The notes below the pieces were generated by a model that saw only the letters and a program-made list of their open reading frames with translations, ran no database searches and was not told the origin of the DNA. 64,000 bases of DNA, taken from Alphaproteobacteria bacterium (GTDB lineage: Bacteria > Pseudomonadota > Alphaproteobacteria > JANQMY01). The DNA lies in assembly GCA_028289425.1 (NCBI GenBank), contig JANQPL010000017.1, positions 62,001-126,000 of the forward strand. The letters are read 5' to 3'. The translations under genes and the position numbers were made by a program. Shown one piece after another: positions 51,885 to 62,927 of this stretch (its first letter is position 1; each line of letters starts with the position of its first letter).

Positions 51885-53345
51885 ATGAGTTTGGTGGAAG
51901 ACAGAATGCCAATCACACTTTCCGAACATGAGCGAGAGCTGGACGTCGCGGGGTTGGCTGCTGATAGCCGAGCGGTGGAACCTGGATTCCTGTTTGCGGC
52001 GCTCGCCGGGTCCCAGACTGATGGTGCCTTATATGCGCGGGAAGCAATTCAGCGAGGCGCTGTCGCCGTGTTGTGTTCTAATTCCGCGTTTCATGAGTTA
52101 AAGGATGAGGCGGCAGTCATAATACCCGACGAGAATCCGCGTTTGAAACTGGCGCAGATCGCCTCTCGTTTCTATCCAAGGCAGCCGCAATCCATAGCCG
52201 CTGTGACGGGTACCAATGGAAAAACAAGCATTGCCTCGTTCGCAAGGCAAATTTGGTCGTCTGTTGGGTTGCGCGCGGCAAGTATGGGAACTTTGGGAGT
52301 CGTTTGGCCGGGCGGCGAAACCAAGCTCGCTCACACCACCCCAGATCCGATCGCTGTTCATCAGGCGTTGGATGACCTAACCGGTAAGGGCGTTACCCAT
52401 TTGGCGCTGGAGGCGTCCAGTCATGGGCTGGCGCAACATAGGTTGGATGGTGTGCGAATAAAGGCGGCGGCGTTTTCCAATCTCACGAGGGACCATCTAG
52501 ACTACCATCACAGCTTTGAAGCCTATCAATACGCCAAGTTTCGTCTCTTCGGAGAGCTTTTGGATCCTGGTCGTACGGCCGTGCTCAACGCCGATAGCGA
52601 CGTGTTCGCAGAGTTGGAGAATCTCTGCTGGGGCCGCGGTCAAAAGGTTTTTTCTGTCGGCTGGAGCGGTAAAGATATTCGATTGGAGTCGACAGATCTT
52701 CATCGCCATGGGCAGACACTAAATCTTCGATACAAGGGACAGCCAATTAAGGCCGAAATTCCGTTGGTTGGAAGTTTTCAAGCAACAAACGCATTGTTAG
52801 CGGTCGGATTGGTGATCGCTTGTGGAACGCCTGCCTCTGACGCCATCGGCGCAATCGAGCGCTTGGAAGGCGTTCCCGGCAGGCTTGAGCATGTGTTGGA
52901 CACCCGAAATGGAGCCTCCGTTTATGTCGATTACGCGCACACGCCGGATGCATTGTCGGCGGTCTTGACGGCCTTACGCCCGCATACAGAAGGTCGCCTA
53001 CATCTGGCATTTGGATGCGGTGGGGATCGCGACAAGGGGAAGCGCCAACAAATGGGCGACATCGCGCGACAGTTGGCCGATTTAACGATCATTACGGACG
53101 ATAATCCGAGGTCAGAGGAACCATCGACTATAAGGTCCGACATTCTCAAAGGCGCGCCTGCTGCAGAGAACATCGGAAACCGTGCAGATGCGATCCGACA
53201 CGCGTTGAAGAATCTTGACCCCGGCGATTTGCTGGTTGTTGCCGGCAAGGGGCACGAAGTGGGTCAAATTCTTCGCGACCGTACGGTCAGTTTCGACGAC
53301 CGGCTCGAAATCGCAAAGGCCGCGTCAGAATTGAGGCTCGTATGA
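51885..53345 (+). CDS. murE: UDP-N-acetylmuramoyl-tripeptide synthetase MurE
   Basis: A 486-residue Mur ligase if ATG 51885 is used; ATG 51906 has a better ribosome site (ggtggaag) but shortens the first strand, and the track GTG is further upstream. DVAGLAADSRAVEPGFLF is the N-domain, AAVTGTNGKTSIASFARQIW the ATP loop, and LALEASSHGLAQHRLDG the family signature. DDNPRSEEP near residue 405 is the motif that selects meso-diaminopimelate. It adds the third residue to UDP-MurNAc-L-Ala-D-Glu. Overlaps murF by ATGA. Confidence 0.95.
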   Translation: MSLVEDRMPITLSEHERELDVAGLAADSRAVEPGFLFAALAGSQTDGALYAREAIQRGAVAVLCSNSAFHELKDEAAVIIPDENPRLKLAQIASRFYPRQPQSIAAVTGTNGKTSIASFARQIWSSVGLRAASMGTLGVVWPGGETKLAHTTPDPIAVHQALDDLTGKGVTHLALEASSHGLAQHRLDGVRIKAAAFSNLTRDHLDYHHSFEAYQYAKFRLFGELLDPGRTAVLNADSDVFAELENLCWGRGQKVFSVGWSGKDIRLESTDLHRHGQTLNLRYKGQPIKAEIPLVGSFQATNALLAVGLVIACGTPASDAIGAIERLEGVPGRLEHVLDTRNGASVYVDYAHTPDALSAVLTALRPHTEGRLHLAFGCGGDRDKGKRQQMGDIARQLADLTIITDDNPRSEEPSTIRSDILKGAPAAENIGNRADAIRHALKNLDPGDLLVVAGKGHEVGQILRDRTVSFDDRLEIAKAASELRLV

Positions 53346-54766
53346 ATTTGTCCAATGCGAGCTTGTGGACTTCAGAGGATGCGGCACGCGCCACTACGGG
53401 AACGAGTTCCCAGCCATGGACTGCGGAAGGTGTGTCGATCGACAGCCGCACCCTAGAGCGCGGTGACTTGTTTGTCGCCATCGATGGCCTGAATCAAGAT
53501 GGACATAAATATGTTTCGGCAGCCTTTGCAAAGGGTGCCTCAGCGGCGGTGGTTCACAAAGAAACGCAGAATTCGGACGGGCCGCTTCTGCAAGTATGCG
53601 ACACGTTGGAGGCCTTAAACGGTCTAGGGCGTGCGGCGCGAGAGCGTACTGAAGCGCGTATTGTCGCGGTGACCGGCAGCGCGGGTAAGACGAGCACCAA
53701 AGAAGCCTTGAAGGTCGCTCTTAGCCCTTCAGGAAAGACACACGCATCAGCAGCGTCTTACAACAATCTTTGGGGCGTGCCGCTGAGCTTGGCGAGAATG
53801 CCGGCAGACACCGAATATGGTGTTTTCGAGGTCGGCATGAACCATCCCGGAGAGATCGCTCCACTCGTCGGGCTCGTCAGGCCGCATGTTGCGATCGTAA
53901 CGACGATCCAGCCCGTTCACATCGAGTTTTTTGACAACATCGAACGCATTGCAGACGAAAAATCGGAGATATTTGGCGCGTTTGTAGAAGGCGGGTCCGC
54001 CATCGTCAACGCCGACAACCCTCATTACGAGCGGGTTAGACAGCATGCTGAACAGTTTGGAAGTAAGCGGATCATCGCCTTCGGAGAAAAAGCCGATGCC
54101 GACGCTCGCCTCATTTCCGCCAATGCCGGGGCCACCGGCAGCGACGTTGACGCCGATATTGTTGGACACAGAGTTAAGTTTCGCATCGGCATTGCAGGCC
54201 ATCACTTTGTCATGAATTCGCTGGCTGTACTTGCAGCGGTATCTGAACTCGGCGCGGATGTGGAAGCGGCGGCAGAAGCGCTTGGTAAACTTCAGCCGAC
54301 AGCCGGTCGGGGCGCCAGACATGAAATAGAACTGGCCGGAAACAAACTTTTGCTGATCGATGAAAGCTACAATGCCAATCCATCTTCTGTAGCAGCAGCC
54401 CTTCGCGTGCTGTCATCCGTTTCGCCAAACAAGGGCGGACGTCACATTGCCGTTCTCGGCGACATGCTTGAATTGGGTGAAGACGCGGATGCTTTCCATC
54501 GCGGACTGTCAGAAAATCTTGTTCAAAACCGAATTGATCGTGTGTTTCTGTCCGGCGAACATATGGCAGCGCTTTGGGAGGTGCTGCCTGATGATTTGCG
54601 TGGTGCTTATGTCCCAAATGCCGAGGATCTCATTGACCCCCTTTGCGGGGATTTGCGGGGCGGTGACGTTGTCATGGTCAAGGGGTCATTGGGAAGTCGA
54701 ATGGGAAAGATAGTTCAGCATTTATTGGCCCACCGCGCCGGTGCTGAAGCGACCGGGGGAGGGTAA
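53342..54766 (+). CDS. murF: UDP-N-acetylmuramoyl-tripeptide--D-alanyl-D-alanine ligase MurF
   Basis: A 474-residue Mur ligase. GVSIDSRTLERGDLFVAIDG is the N-domain, AVTGSAGKTSTKEALKVAL the ATP loop, and NNLWGVPLSLARMP with FEVGMNHPGEIAPL the substrate part. IDESYNANPSSVAAALRVL and AVLGDMLELGEDADAFH are strong MurF signatures. It adds D-Ala-D-Ala to the precursor. Linked to murE by overlap and six bases before mraY. Confidence 0.96.
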   Translation: MNLSNASLWTSEDAARATTGTSSQPWTAEGVSIDSRTLERGDLFVAIDGLNQDGHKYVSAAFAKGASAAVVHKETQNSDGPLLQVCDTLEALNGLGRAARERTEARIVAVTGSAGKTSTKEALKVALSPSGKTHASAASYNNLWGVPLSLARMPADTEYGVFEVGMNHPGEIAPLVGLVRPHVAIVTTIQPVHIEFFDNIERIADEKSEIFGAFVEGGSAIVNADNPHYERVRQHAEQFGSKRIIAFGEKADADARLISANAGATGSDVDADIVGHRVKFRIGIAGHHFVMNSLAVLAAVSELGADVEAAAEALGKLQPTAGRGARHEIELAGNKLLLIDESYNANPSSVAAALRVLSSVSPNKGGRHIAVLGDMLELGEDADAFHRGLSENLVQNRIDRVFLSGEHMAALWEVLPDDLRGAYVPNAEDLIDPLCGDLRGGDVVMVKGSLGSRMGKIVQHLLAHRAGAEATGGG

Positions 54767-54772
54767 GGGTCA

Positions 54773-55864
54773 GTGCTGTATCATCTTTTGTTTCCCTTAA
54801 GCGATCAATACGGCGTGTTTAACGTATTTCAGTACACCACTTTTCGAACCGGTGGTGCGGTGATGACTGCCTTGTTCGTCAGTTTGTTTTTCGGACCACG
54901 CATCATCGACCTGCTGCGCTCGAAACAGAGTGTCGGTCAACCCATTCGGGAAGAGGGTCCGGAAACCCATCTATTGACCAAGAAGGGAACGCCAACGATG
55001 GGCGGTTTCCTTATTCTCTTCGGCGTCCTGGTCGGTACTTTGTTGTGGGCGGACCTGACTAACCAATATGTGTGGGCTGTGCTGCTTGTCACGGTCGGAT
55101 TTGGGTTTGTCGGATTCGTCGACGACTATCTGAAAGTGACAAAACAATCGAGCGATGGGATTTCGGGCCGGCTGAAGCTTGCGTCCCAATTTCTGTTTGC
55201 GTTTGGCGCGGTGGTGTGGGTGCAGTCCATCATGGGTCCGGAATTAGGCGCGTCTGTCGCCGTGCCGTTCTTTAAGGATCTGCTGATCAATCTTACATGG
55301 TTCGGGTTTATTGTCTTTGCCATGCTGGTCATTGTCGGCTCGTCGAATGCCGTAAATCTTACGGACGGTTTGGATGGACTTGCGATCGTTCCCATAATGA
55401 TCGCCGTGTCGAGTTTCGCGCTGATTGCTTATCTCACCAGCAATGAAGTGTTCGCGAACTATCTGCAAATCAATTTCGTTCGCGGGACTGATGAGCTCGT
55501 GATTCTGTGTGGCGCGATTGTCGGCGCCGGTCTTGGCTTCCTCTGGTTCAATGCGCCGCCGGCGATGGTGTTCATGGGCGACACGGGGTCGCTTTCGCTC
55601 GGAGGCGCCGTTGGCGCAATTAGCGTTGCCACAAAACATGAGCTGGTATTAGCCATTATCGGTGGTTTGTTCGTGCTTGAGGCTGTCTCGGTGATCGTGC
55701 AGGTTGCATCTTTCAAACTGACGGGAAAACGCGTTTTTCGAATGGCGCCTATCCACCATCATTTTGAGCAGATGGGGTGGTCGGAGCCGACAATCGTCAT
55801 CCGGTTTTGGATTATTGCCGTTGTGCTCGCCCTGATTGGGCTTACCACATTGAAGTTGAGGTAG
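54773..55864 (+). CDS. mraY: Phospho-N-acetylmuramoyl-pentapeptide-transferase MraY
   Basis: A 363-residue polytopic enzyme starting at GTG 54773. [31 protein letters not shown] (DDxxK catalytic motif), [14 protein letters not shown] and [13 protein letters not shown] are the standard conserved loops, and [15 protein letters not shown] is the HHH motif. It transfers phospho-MurNAc-pentapeptide to undecaprenyl phosphate, giving lipid I. About ten membrane helices. Confidence 0.97.
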   Translation: MLYHLLFPLSDQYGVFNVFQYTTFRTGGAVMTALFVSLFFGPRIIDLLRSKQSVGQPIREEGPETHLLTKKGTPTMGGFLILFGVLVGTLLWADLTNQYVWAVLLVTVGFGFVGFVDDYLKVTKQSSDGISGRLKLASQFLFAFGAVVWVQSIMGPELGASVAVPFFKDLLINLTWFGFIVFAMLVIVGSSNAVNLTDGLDGLAIVPIMIAVSSFALIAYLTSNEVFANYLQINFVRGTDELVILCGAIVGAGLGFLWFNAPPAMVFMGDTGSLSLGGAVGAISVATKHELVLAIIGGLFVLEAVSVIVQVASFKLTGKRVFRMAPIHHHFEQMGWSEPTIVIRFWIIAVVLALIGLTTLKLR

Positions 55865-55869
55865 GGTCG

Positions 55870-57288
55870 TTGATCCCTGTACGCACGTTGTGTGGAAAGA
55901 AAGCTGCCGTATTCGGTTTGGCGCGATCAGGCCTCGCTGCCATTCGTGCTTTAAAGGCGGCTGGTGCTGACGTGGTGGCGTGGGACGATGACGAAGAAAA
56001 AAGGGGAGAAGCGGCAACGACCGGTGCGGACGTCGAAAACTTGTATGACGCGGATTGGGCGACAATCGACGCTTGCATCTTAAGTCCCGGAGTGCCGCTT
56101 ACCCACCCGGCACCACATACAATCGTGACAACGGCGCAGGAGAACGACGTCGAGGTAATTGGTGATCTCGAGTTGTTTGCGCGCGAACTAGCAAATGTCG
56201 TAACTGCCCCAAAACTGATTTGCATAACCGGCACAAATGGCAAGTCAACGACGACCTCTCTTGTCGGCCATCTTTTGAGCGATGGCGGTGTGTCTTGTGA
56301 CATTGGCGGCAACATAGGCGAGCCTGCCCTGGCGCTAACTGAGTTTTCTGCCAACAAAAAAGCATATGTGCTGGAGGTTTCTTCATATCAATTGGACCTC
56401 TCGCCAAGCCTTAAACCTGATGTGTCGGTTCTGCTTAATATATCTCCGGACCACTTGGACCGGCATGGCGGTATAAATGGATATGTTTCTTCCAAGAAGA
56501 AAATCTTCAAAAATCAGGGAAGTTCTGAAACGGCGGTCGTGAGCGTAGACGATCCGCATACGTCGGAAATCTGTACGGAGTTATCGCAAAGTGGCATTGG
56601 CCAAGTTATTCCCATTTCTGTTGGCAAAGCGCTCAGTAAAGGTATCTACGTAATCGATGGAATCTTATTCGATGGGCTCGACACTCCCGCCGTCGAAGTT
56701 GCCGATCTCCACGAATGTCCAAATCTCTTAGGCCCGCACAATTGGCAAAATGTAGCGGCGGGATTTGCTGTCGGAAGAACGCTGGGTGTTGCAAGCGATG
56801 CCGTTGTCCGCGCGCTCATGTCGTTTGCAGGTCTCCCTCACCGGCTAGAATTGATTGCACGATTGAATGGAGTCCGCTTCATCAATGACTCCAAGGCGAC
56901 TAACGTCGACGCGGCTAGACAAGCGCTGTCTGCGTTTGACAATATCTATTGGATTGCGGGCGGAAGGTCGAAAACGAATTCTCTGGACAGTTTGGAGCCT
57001 TACCTGCCACGCGTAAAACACGCATACCTCATCGGCGAGTCGGCCGAAGCTTTATCTGGATCGCTCAACGGACTGGCCGACAGTAAGGTATCCGGTACGT
57101 TGATGGCTGCCTTGCATCAAGCCTACGAAGACGCGCGGAGCGATGGTGTATCAGATCCCGTAATTCTGTTGTCTCCGGCCTGCGCATCGTTTGATCAGTT
57201 TTCGGATTTTGAAGACCGCGGTGATCAGTTTCGTCGCGCTGTTCAAGACCTGGTCGCACATGACGATCGGGGGGGAGCGGCGGCATGA
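55870..57288 (+). CDS. murD: UDP-N-acetylmuramoylalanine--D-glutamate ligase MurD
   Basis: A 472-residue Mur ligase. The start is a TTG at 55870, five bases after the mraY stop, with GAGG eight bases upstream; no ATG or GTG is available between mraY's end and the conserved KKAAVFGLARSGLAAIRALK. The track start would overlap mraY by 88 bases. ICITGTNGKSTTTSLVGHLL is the ATP loop, VLEVSSYQLDLSPSLKPDV and NISPDHLDRHGG follow, and FINDSKATNVDAARQAL holds the C-domain signature. It adds D-Glu. ATGA overlap with ftsW. Confidence 0.94.
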   Translation: MIPVRTLCGKKAAVFGLARSGLAAIRALKAAGADVVAWDDDEEKRGEAATTGADVENLYDADWATIDACILSPGVPLTHPAPHTIVTTAQENDVEVIGDLELFARELANVVTAPKLICITGTNGKSTTTSLVGHLLSDGGVSCDIGGNIGEPALALTEFSANKKAYVLEVSSYQLDLSPSLKPDVSVLLNISPDHLDRHGGINGYVSSKKKIFKNQGSSETAVVSVDDPHTSEICTELSQSGIGQVIPISVGKALSKGIYVIDGILFDGLDTPAVEVADLHECPNLLGPHNWQNVAAGFAVGRTLGVASDAVVRALMSFAGLPHRLELIARLNGVRFINDSKATNVDAARQALSAFDNIYWIAGGRSKTNSLDSLEPYLPRVKHAYLIGESAEALSGSLNGLADSKVSGTLMAALHQAYEDARSDGVSDPVILLSPACASFDQFSDFEDRGDQFRRAVQDLVAHDDRGGAAA

Positions 57289-58424
57289 ATTCGGTACCCA
57301 GAACCGACCGGAGTGTTGTTGGCCAATGGTGGTGGACTGTCGATCGAGTTTCCCTGTTGGTTATTCTGACACTCATTCTTGGGGGCGTGGTTTTTTCTAT
57401 GGCTGCAAGCCCTCCTGTCGCGGATCGATTGGACCTGAACTCATTCCACTTTGTCTACAGACAAATTCTCTTTGTCGTTCCGACGCTTATGTTCTTGGTG
57501 GCTATTTCATTGCTGAGTCCACGGGGCGTCAGACGTGTTGCTGCAATTGTCTTTGTATCGGGCATGTTGTTGATGATTGCGACCCTCTTTGTAGGGGCCG
57601 AGGTAAAGGGTGCCACCAGGTGGATCTCGATTGGGTCATTCACATTGCAGCCTTCGGAGTTTGTTAAACCAGCCTTCGTCGTCTTGGCGGCGTGGCTGTT
57701 TGCGGAAGGCAAGCGGCACGCAGATATTCCGGGCAATGCACTATCGGCGATTATCTTTCTGCTTTTTTTGGGGCTGCTGGTTTTGCAGCCGGATTTCGGC
57801 CAAGCAATCCTGATATCGCTTGTCTGGGGAACGATGTTCTTTCTGTCGGGCATCTCCTGGCCATGGATTGGCGGACTGGCGATGGCCGGGTTGGCTGGAT
57901 TGATTGCGTCGTATCATCTTGTGCCTCATGTCTCGAGCCGTGTTGACCGGTTCCTGTTTCCGGAGTCCGGCGATACCTATCAGATCGACAAAGCACTAGA
58001 CGCATTCACCCACGGCGGTGTGCTTGGAAGAGGGCCCGGTGAGGGGCGCATAAAGGAGATCATTCCTGACGCGCATACTGACTTCATTTTTGCGGTCTTG
58101 GCGGAAGAATATGGTCTTGTTCTCTGCTTGGTGATCATTGTTCTCTTTGCAATCGTTGTAATGCGGGTTTTTGCCAGAGCGCTGGAGGAAGTTGACGATT
58201 TTTCCTTCATAGCGTCTTGCGGCTTGATTTCCTTGTTTGGCTACCAGGCGATCATCAATATGGCGGTGAACTTAAACCTGGTCCCGGCCAAAGGGATGAC
58301 GCTGCCGTTCTTGTCTTATGGCGGTTCGTCCCTGCTGTCTCTGTCGATAACGATGGGAATGGTGCTCGCGTTAACGCGGCGTCGAAGTATGTTCGCCGCA
58401 CTACAGGCTTCCGCGGTACGATGA
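57285..58424 (+). CDS. ftsW: Peptidoglycan glycosyltransferase FtsW
   Basis: A 379-residue SEDS membrane protein with about ten helices. GATRWISIGSFTLQPSEFVKP contains the conserved loop, LLVLQPDFGQAILI the catalytic-region Asp, and FPESGDTYQIDKALDAFTHGG with GRGPGEGRIKEIIPDAHTDF the long periplasmic loop. FLSYGGSSLLSLSITMGMVL ends it. It polymerises lipid II at the septum with FtsI. Overlaps murD and murG. Confidence 0.97.
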   Translation: MNSVPRTDRSVVGQWWWTVDRVSLLVILTLILGGVVFSMAASPPVADRLDLNSFHFVYRQILFVVPTLMFLVAISLLSPRGVRRVAAIVFVSGMLLMIATLFVGAEVKGATRWISIGSFTLQPSEFVKPAFVVLAAWLFAEGKRHADIPGNALSAIIFLLFLGLLVLQPDFGQAILISLVWGTMFFLSGISWPWIGGLAMAGLAGLIASYHLVPHVSSRVDRFLFPESGDTYQIDKALDAFTHGGVLGRGPGEGRIKEIIPDAHTDFIFAVLAEEYGLVLCLVIIVLFAIVVMRVFARALEEVDDFSFIASCGLISLFGYQAIINMAVNLNLVPAKGMTLPFLSYGGSSLLSLSITMGMVLALTRRRSMFAALQASAVR

Positions 58425-59611
58425 ACGCAAACGTACAAAATAGGTTGCCGCCGATTATCATTGCGGCAGGAGGCACTGGCGGCCATTTGTTTCCCGCGCA
58501 AGCACTCGCGACCGAGATGATCCGGAGGGGCCGCCGCCTCGTGCTTATTACAGATAACCGTGGTGAGGGGTTTGCGAAAAGCTTTCCCGGTGCGGACGTT
58601 GCGCACATTAGAGCAGCGACATTTGCCGGCGCTGGCATAGTCGGTCGCTTGCGCGCCGGCATTAAGATCATGCTTGGTATTTATGATGCGTTTCGCATCC
58701 TAAGGGCGGAAAAGCCCAGGGTGGTCATTGGATTTGGTGGGTATCCATCATTCCCAACCATGGTTGCCGCCATGTTGGCAGGTATCAGGCGGTGCGTACA
58801 CGAACAGAATGCGATTTTAGGGCGCGTCAATAGAGTAATTGCAACGCGCATTAATGTTATTGCGTCAACTTTCGGAAAGTTTGATGGCGTATCGGCAAGC
58901 ATAAACGAGAAGGTGGTAATAACCGGCAATCCGCTACGCGACCCGATCACTGCAAGGGCCGGAAGCTCTTTCAGCGGGCCCTCGCCGCAGGGTGAAATAC
59001 AATTGCTTGTTTTCGGCGGAAGCCAAGGGGCACGCATATTTAGCGATATGATGCCAGAAACCATCGAGCGCTTGCCTCAAGAAATCAAAACTCGTTTGCG
59101 GGTTGTGCAGCAATCTCGTCCGGAAGACGAGGCGCGTGTTGTACAGGCTTACAAGGACGCAGGCGTGAACGCTGAGGTCTCTTCCTTTTTCGACGATATG
59201 GCGGAGCGTATTGCGCGCGCCCATCTAATCATCTGCCGGTCGGGTGCCTCGACGGTTTGTGAAATTGCCGCAATTGGCAGGCCTGCCATATTCGTTCCCC
59301 TGCCGACGGCGATGGATGACCATCAGACGGTCAATGCAGCATATTTGGCGGCGTCGGGTGCAGCATGGACAATTCCACAATCGCAACTTTCAGCCCCAGC
59401 ACTTGCCGATAAGTTAGCAGGCTTGTTTGCCGGTTCGGATGATCTCGCGAATGCTGCTCAGAAGGCAAGGGCGTTCGGTCGAGTCGGCGCAGCGGCGGTA
59501 TTGGCGGATGTGCTGGAGGATGTGGAGGCTAGAAGGCCACTGCGCGTGTCGAGCTCCGAAGAAAACGGAAGTTCAAGCGTCAATGATTTCAACCGTGCGG
59601 TGAACTCATGA
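58421..59611 (+). CDS. murG: UDP-N-acetylglucosamine--lipid I N-acetylglucosaminyltransferase MurG
   Basis: A 396-residue GT-B enzyme; ATG 58421 overlaps the ftsW stop, and the track start lies inside fts[21 protein letters not shown] is the lipid I loop, [19 protein letters not shown] and [17 protein letters not shown] are family signatures, [18 protein letters not shown] the second glycine-rich loop, and [21 protein letters not shown] the UDP-GlcNAc site. It forms lipid II on the inner face of the membrane. A tail of about 25 Ser/Glu-rich residues follows the fold. Confidence 0.97.
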   Translation: MNANVQNRLPPIIIAAGGTGGHLFPAQALATEMIRRGRRLVLITDNRGEGFAKSFPGADVAHIRAATFAGAGIVGRLRAGIKIMLGIYDAFRILRAEKPRVVIGFGGYPSFPTMVAAMLAGIRRCVHEQNAILGRVNRVIATRINVIASTFGKFDGVSASINEKVVITGNPLRDPITARAGSSFSGPSPQGEIQLLVFGGSQGARIFSDMMPETIERLPQEIKTRLRVVQQSRPEDEARVVQAYKDAGVNAEVSSFFDDMAERIARAHLIICRSGASTVCEIAAIGRPAIFVPLPTAMDDHQTVNAAYLAASGAAWTIPQSQLSAPALADKLAGLFAGSDDLANAAQKARAFGRVGAAAVLADVLEDVEARRPLRVSSSEENGSSSVNDFNRAVNS

Positions 59612-59627
59612 TCAGCCGGGGCAAATC

Positions 59628-61052
59628 ATGAGAGCGCTTCCGTTTGACATTGGCACAATTCACTTCGTCGGCATTGGAGGTATCGGCATGAGCGGCATTG
59701 CCGAAGTCATGCACAATCTTGGGTATTCGGTCCAGGGCAGTGACCTTGCCGAAAACACAAATGTACTCCGGCTGAAAGAGTTGGGAGTCCCGATCTACAC
59801 GGGACAAAAATCCGAACACCTGGGAAGTGCGTCTGTGGTTGTTGTGTCCTCGGCGATTGCGGAAGATAACGAGGAGTATTTGGCTGCCCAAAAACGTCAT
59901 CTTCCCATCGTGCGACGTGCCGAAATGCTTGCCGAGTTGATGCGCTTCAAGTGGTCTGTCGCAATTGGCGGTACCCATGGCAAAACAACCACCACGTCGC
60001 TCGTGGCGGCATTGTTTGATGGTGCAGGCATGGACCCCACGGTCATTAACGGCGGCATCATCAACGCCTACGGCACAAATGCCCGCAAGGGTGAAGGCCA
60101 ATGGATGATTGTGGAAGCCGACGAAAGTGATGGCTCATTCATTCGGCTGCCGGCAACCGTCGGCGTCGTGACAAACATCGATCCGGAACATATGGATCAC
60201 TACGGAAGCCTTGAGCAATTGAGGCTGTCGTTTCAAACATTTATTGAAAACATCCCGTTTTATGGATTCGCGGTGATGTGTATCGATCATCCGGAAGTGC
60301 AGGCCATGATTGGTCGTGTGCGGGACAAGCGGATCATCTCCTACGGGTTAAGCCCCCAAGCGGATGTTCGGGCGGAAAACCTGACACGCGACAAAGACGG
60401 ATCGTGTTTCGATGTGGTTGCAACCAATCGGATCACCGGCGAAGTAAAGTACGTATCGGAATTGTGGTTGCCGATGCCCGGCGATCACAACATTCAGAAC
60501 GCATTGGCGGCGATCGCCGTTGCGCTTGAATTGGATATCTCGCCCGATCGCATACGCAATGCATTGAAGGCTTTCGGCGGCGTTAAACGACGCTTCACCA
60601 AAACCGGTGAATGGAATGGCGTTACGATTATTGATGACTACGGACATCATCCGGTGGAAATCGCATCCGTACTCAAAGCAGCAAGACAATCATTGGACGG
60701 AAACCTGTTTGCCGTGGTTCAGCCGCATCGCTATTCGAGATTGAAAGACCTGTTCGACGATTTCTGCACCTGCTTCAACGATGCGGATACGGTGATTGTG
60801 GCGCCGGTATATCCGGCGGGCGAGCAACCGATTGATGGATTCGACCGGGACAGTTTGATCGAAGGCGTGCGGGCGCATGGCCACAGACATGTTGTTGCTC
60901 TGGACAGCTCCACTGAATTGGCTGGTTTGATCTCGAAACTGAGTAATCCCAGGGATGTCGTCGTCTGCCTCGGGGCGGGCTCCATCACGCAGTGGGCAAA
61001 CGAACTGCCGTCCCAGCTCAACAAACTAACTGGCGTTGGTCGGAGAACATGA
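59628..61052 (+). CDS. murC: UDP-N-acetylmuramate--L-alanine ligase MurC
   Basis: A 474-residue Mur ligase. [20 protein letters not shown] and [12 protein letters not shown] start the N-domain; [18 protein letters not shown] is the ATP loop; [18 protein letters not shown] and [12 protein letters not shown] bind Mg and substrate; [18 protein letters not shown] and [14 protein letters not shown] are the C-domain motifs. It adds the first L-Ala to UDP-MurNAc. It is 16 bases after murG and overlaps murB by ATGA. Confidence 0.97.
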   Translation: MRALPFDIGTIHFVGIGGIGMSGIAEVMHNLGYSVQGSDLAENTNVLRLKELGVPIYTGQKSEHLGSASVVVVSSAIAEDNEEYLAAQKRHLPIVRRAEMLAELMRFKWSVAIGGTHGKTTTTSLVAALFDGAGMDPTVINGGIINAYGTNARKGEGQWMIVEADESDGSFIRLPATVGVVTNIDPEHMDHYGSLEQLRLSFQTFIENIPFYGFAVMCIDHPEVQAMIGRVRDKRIISYGLSPQADVRAENLTRDKDGSCFDVVATNRITGEVKYVSELWLPMPGDHNIQNALAAIAVALELDISPDRIRNALKAFGGVKRRFTKTGEWNGVTIIDDYGHHPVEIASVLKAARQSLDGNLFAVVQPHRYSRLKDLFDDFCTCFNDADTVIVAPVYPAGEQPIDGFDRDSLIEGVRAHGHRHVVALDSSTELAGLISKLSNPRDVVVCLGAGSITQWANELPSQLNKLTGVGRRT

Positions 61053-61993
61053 GCGTGCCGGCGCGAAATGGCATTGGCGATTGGCTGCCCGATCACTTGC
61101 ACCGTCGGGTGGATTCGGACGTTCCCCTGGCGCCCATCACGTGGTTTCGCGTTGGAGGACCGGCAAAGATCTTGTTCAAGCCCAAGACCATTACTGAGCT
61201 GTCCGAGTTCATGCAGTGCATGCCGTGGGACATGCCTTATGCAACACTTGGTGTTGGCTCGAATGTGCTCATACGAGACGGCGGATTTGATGGGGTGGTC
61301 ATCCGGCTTGCCGGTGATTTCACAAAAATAGAAATTGAGGATGAAAACCGCGTTCGCGTTGGCGCAGCGGCGCTCGATGTTGCCGTGGCCCGATTGGCCG
61401 CAAAACATTGCGTTGCAGGCCTCGAATTTTTGCGGGGAATTCCAGGTACCATCGGAGGCGCGCTGCGCATGAATGCGGGCGCCTACGGCCGCGAAATAAA
61501 AGACGTACTTGTTGAAGCGACTGCGGTGGGCCGGGACGGCGAATTGCAACGCCTGATGCTGAGCGACTTAAACTACGGCTATAGATCAAGCGGTGCGGAT
61601 GAAAAACTTGTGTTCACCGGTGCGGTGCTTTGCGGCGCAAAAGGTACGCAAGAAGAAATCCGCGACAAGATGGACCAAATCACTGAAGCTCGAGAATCCT
61701 CCCAACCGATCCGCAGCAGAACCGGCGGCAGCACATTCAAAAATCCGCCGGCCGACCAATCTGCTGGGCGTCGCGCGTGGGAACTCATTGATGAAGCCGG
61801 CTGCCGTGGGCTTCGAAATGGCGGAGCGCAGGTCTCCGAACAGCACTGCAACTTCTTAATCAACCATGGCGACGCGACTTCGAAAGATCTGGAGGAGCTT
61901 GGCGAAACAGTTCGGCGAAAAGTCCTCGAAAAAACCTCTGTCTCTCTGGATTGGGAGATAAAGAGGTTGGGCCAGGAGGCACCAAGTGAATAA
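61049..61993 (+). CDS. murB: UDP-N-acetylenolpyruvoylglucosamine reductase MurB
   Basis: A 314-residue FAD enzyme; ATG 61049 overlaps the murC stop. [15 protein letters not shown] and [19 protein letters not shown] bind [23 protein letters not shown] is the signature loop, and [20 protein letters not shown] with the catalytic Ser completes a type I Mur[18 protein letters not shown] ends it. It makes UDP-MurNAc from the enolpyruvyl precursor. Overlaps ddl by 8 bases. Confidence 0.96.
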   Translation: MSVPARNGIGDWLPDHLHRRVDSDVPLAPITWFRVGGPAKILFKPKTITELSEFMQCMPWDMPYATLGVGSNVLIRDGGFDGVVIRLAGDFTKIEIEDENRVRVGAAALDVAVARLAAKHCVAGLEFLRGIPGTIGGALRMNAGAYGREIKDVLVEATAVGRDGELQRLMLSDLNYGYRSSGADEKLVFTGAVLCGAKGTQEEIRDKMDQITEARESSQPIRSRTGGSTFKNPPADQSAGRRAWELIDEAGCRGLRNGGAQVSEQHCNFLINHGDATSKDLEELGETVRRKVLEKTSVSLDWEIKRLGQEAPSE

Positions 61994-62927
61994 TCCGTCC
62001 TCGCGCCGATACTCCAACGTTACTGTCCTGATGGGAGGGTGGTCCTCAGAAAGAGAGGTCAGTCTGGTAAGCGGCGCTGCCTGCGCCGAGGCGCTTCGCA
62101 AGGCGGGATACGATGTAACGGAACTGGATGTGACCCGTGACATCGCAACTGCGCTTAAGGATTTGAGACCGCAAGTCGCGTTTAACGCCCTCCACGGTCC
62201 TTGGGGTGAAGATGGTTGCGTTCAAGGTCTGTTGGAGATCTTGGAAATTCCGTACACCCATTCAGGCGTTTTGGCGTCGTCGCTGGCGATGGACAAGGAA
62301 AAGGCAAAGCACGTGTTTCGCGCTGTCGGTCTTCCTTGTGCCGACAGTGTTGTCGTTCGGCGAAAGGATTCGCTCACCCAAAATACGATCGACCCACCTT
62401 ACGTCATAAAGCCGATCAATGAAGGATCCAGCGTTGGAGTTTATCTGGTTCGTGCGGGTGACAATCTTCCTCCGCCAAATTTTGATTCCACCGACGAATC
62501 GGAAGATGACTTGGTGATGGTGGAAGAGTTCATTCCCGGGCGGGAACTCACTGTTGCTGTGATTGGTGACCGAGCTCTGACGGTCACAGAAATACATCAG
62601 GATGCGTCCTTCTACGATTATCATTCGAAGTATGCGCCGGGTGGGTCGCAACATACATTGCCAGCAGCATTGCCGGACAAAGTCGTCCAAGACGCCCTCC
62701 AGATAAGTCTGGATGCCCACAATGCACTGGGCTGCCGAGGCGTCACGCGATCCGATTTCCGCTATGACGATACAGGTGGCGCAGCCGGGCGGCTTATACT
62801 TCTTGAATTGAATACGCAACCGGGAATGACGCCGACCTCACTTGTGCCCGAACAAGCAGCGCATGCTGGAATGACTTTTCCTGAATTAGTTCAATGGATA
62901 ACAGAGGACGCTTCATGTTCTCGGTAA
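61986..62927 (+). CDS. ddl: D-alanine--D-alanine ligase
   Basis: A 313-residue ATP-grasp enzyme starting at GTG 61986 with AGGAGG seven bases upstream. [19 protein letters not shown] is the N-terminal signature, [19 protein letters not shown] follows, then [36 protein letters not shown] and [20 protein letters not shown]. It makes D-Ala-D-Ala for MurF. The first codons read through the end of murB. Confidence 0.95.
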   Translation: MNNPSSRRYSNVTVLMGGWSSEREVSLVSGAACAEALRKAGYDVTELDVTRDIATALKDLRPQVAFNALHGPWGEDGCVQGLLEILEIPYTHSGVLASSLAMDKEKAKHVFRAVGLPCADSVVVRRKDSLTQNTIDPPYVIKPINEGSSVGVYLVRAGDNLPPPNFDSTDESEDDLVMVEEFIPGRELTVAVIGDRALTVTEIHQDASFYDYHSKYAPGGSQHTLPAALPDKVVQDALQISLDAHNALGCRGVTRSDFRYDDTGGAAGRLILLELNTQPGMTPTSLVPEQAAHAGMTFPELVQWITEDASCSR

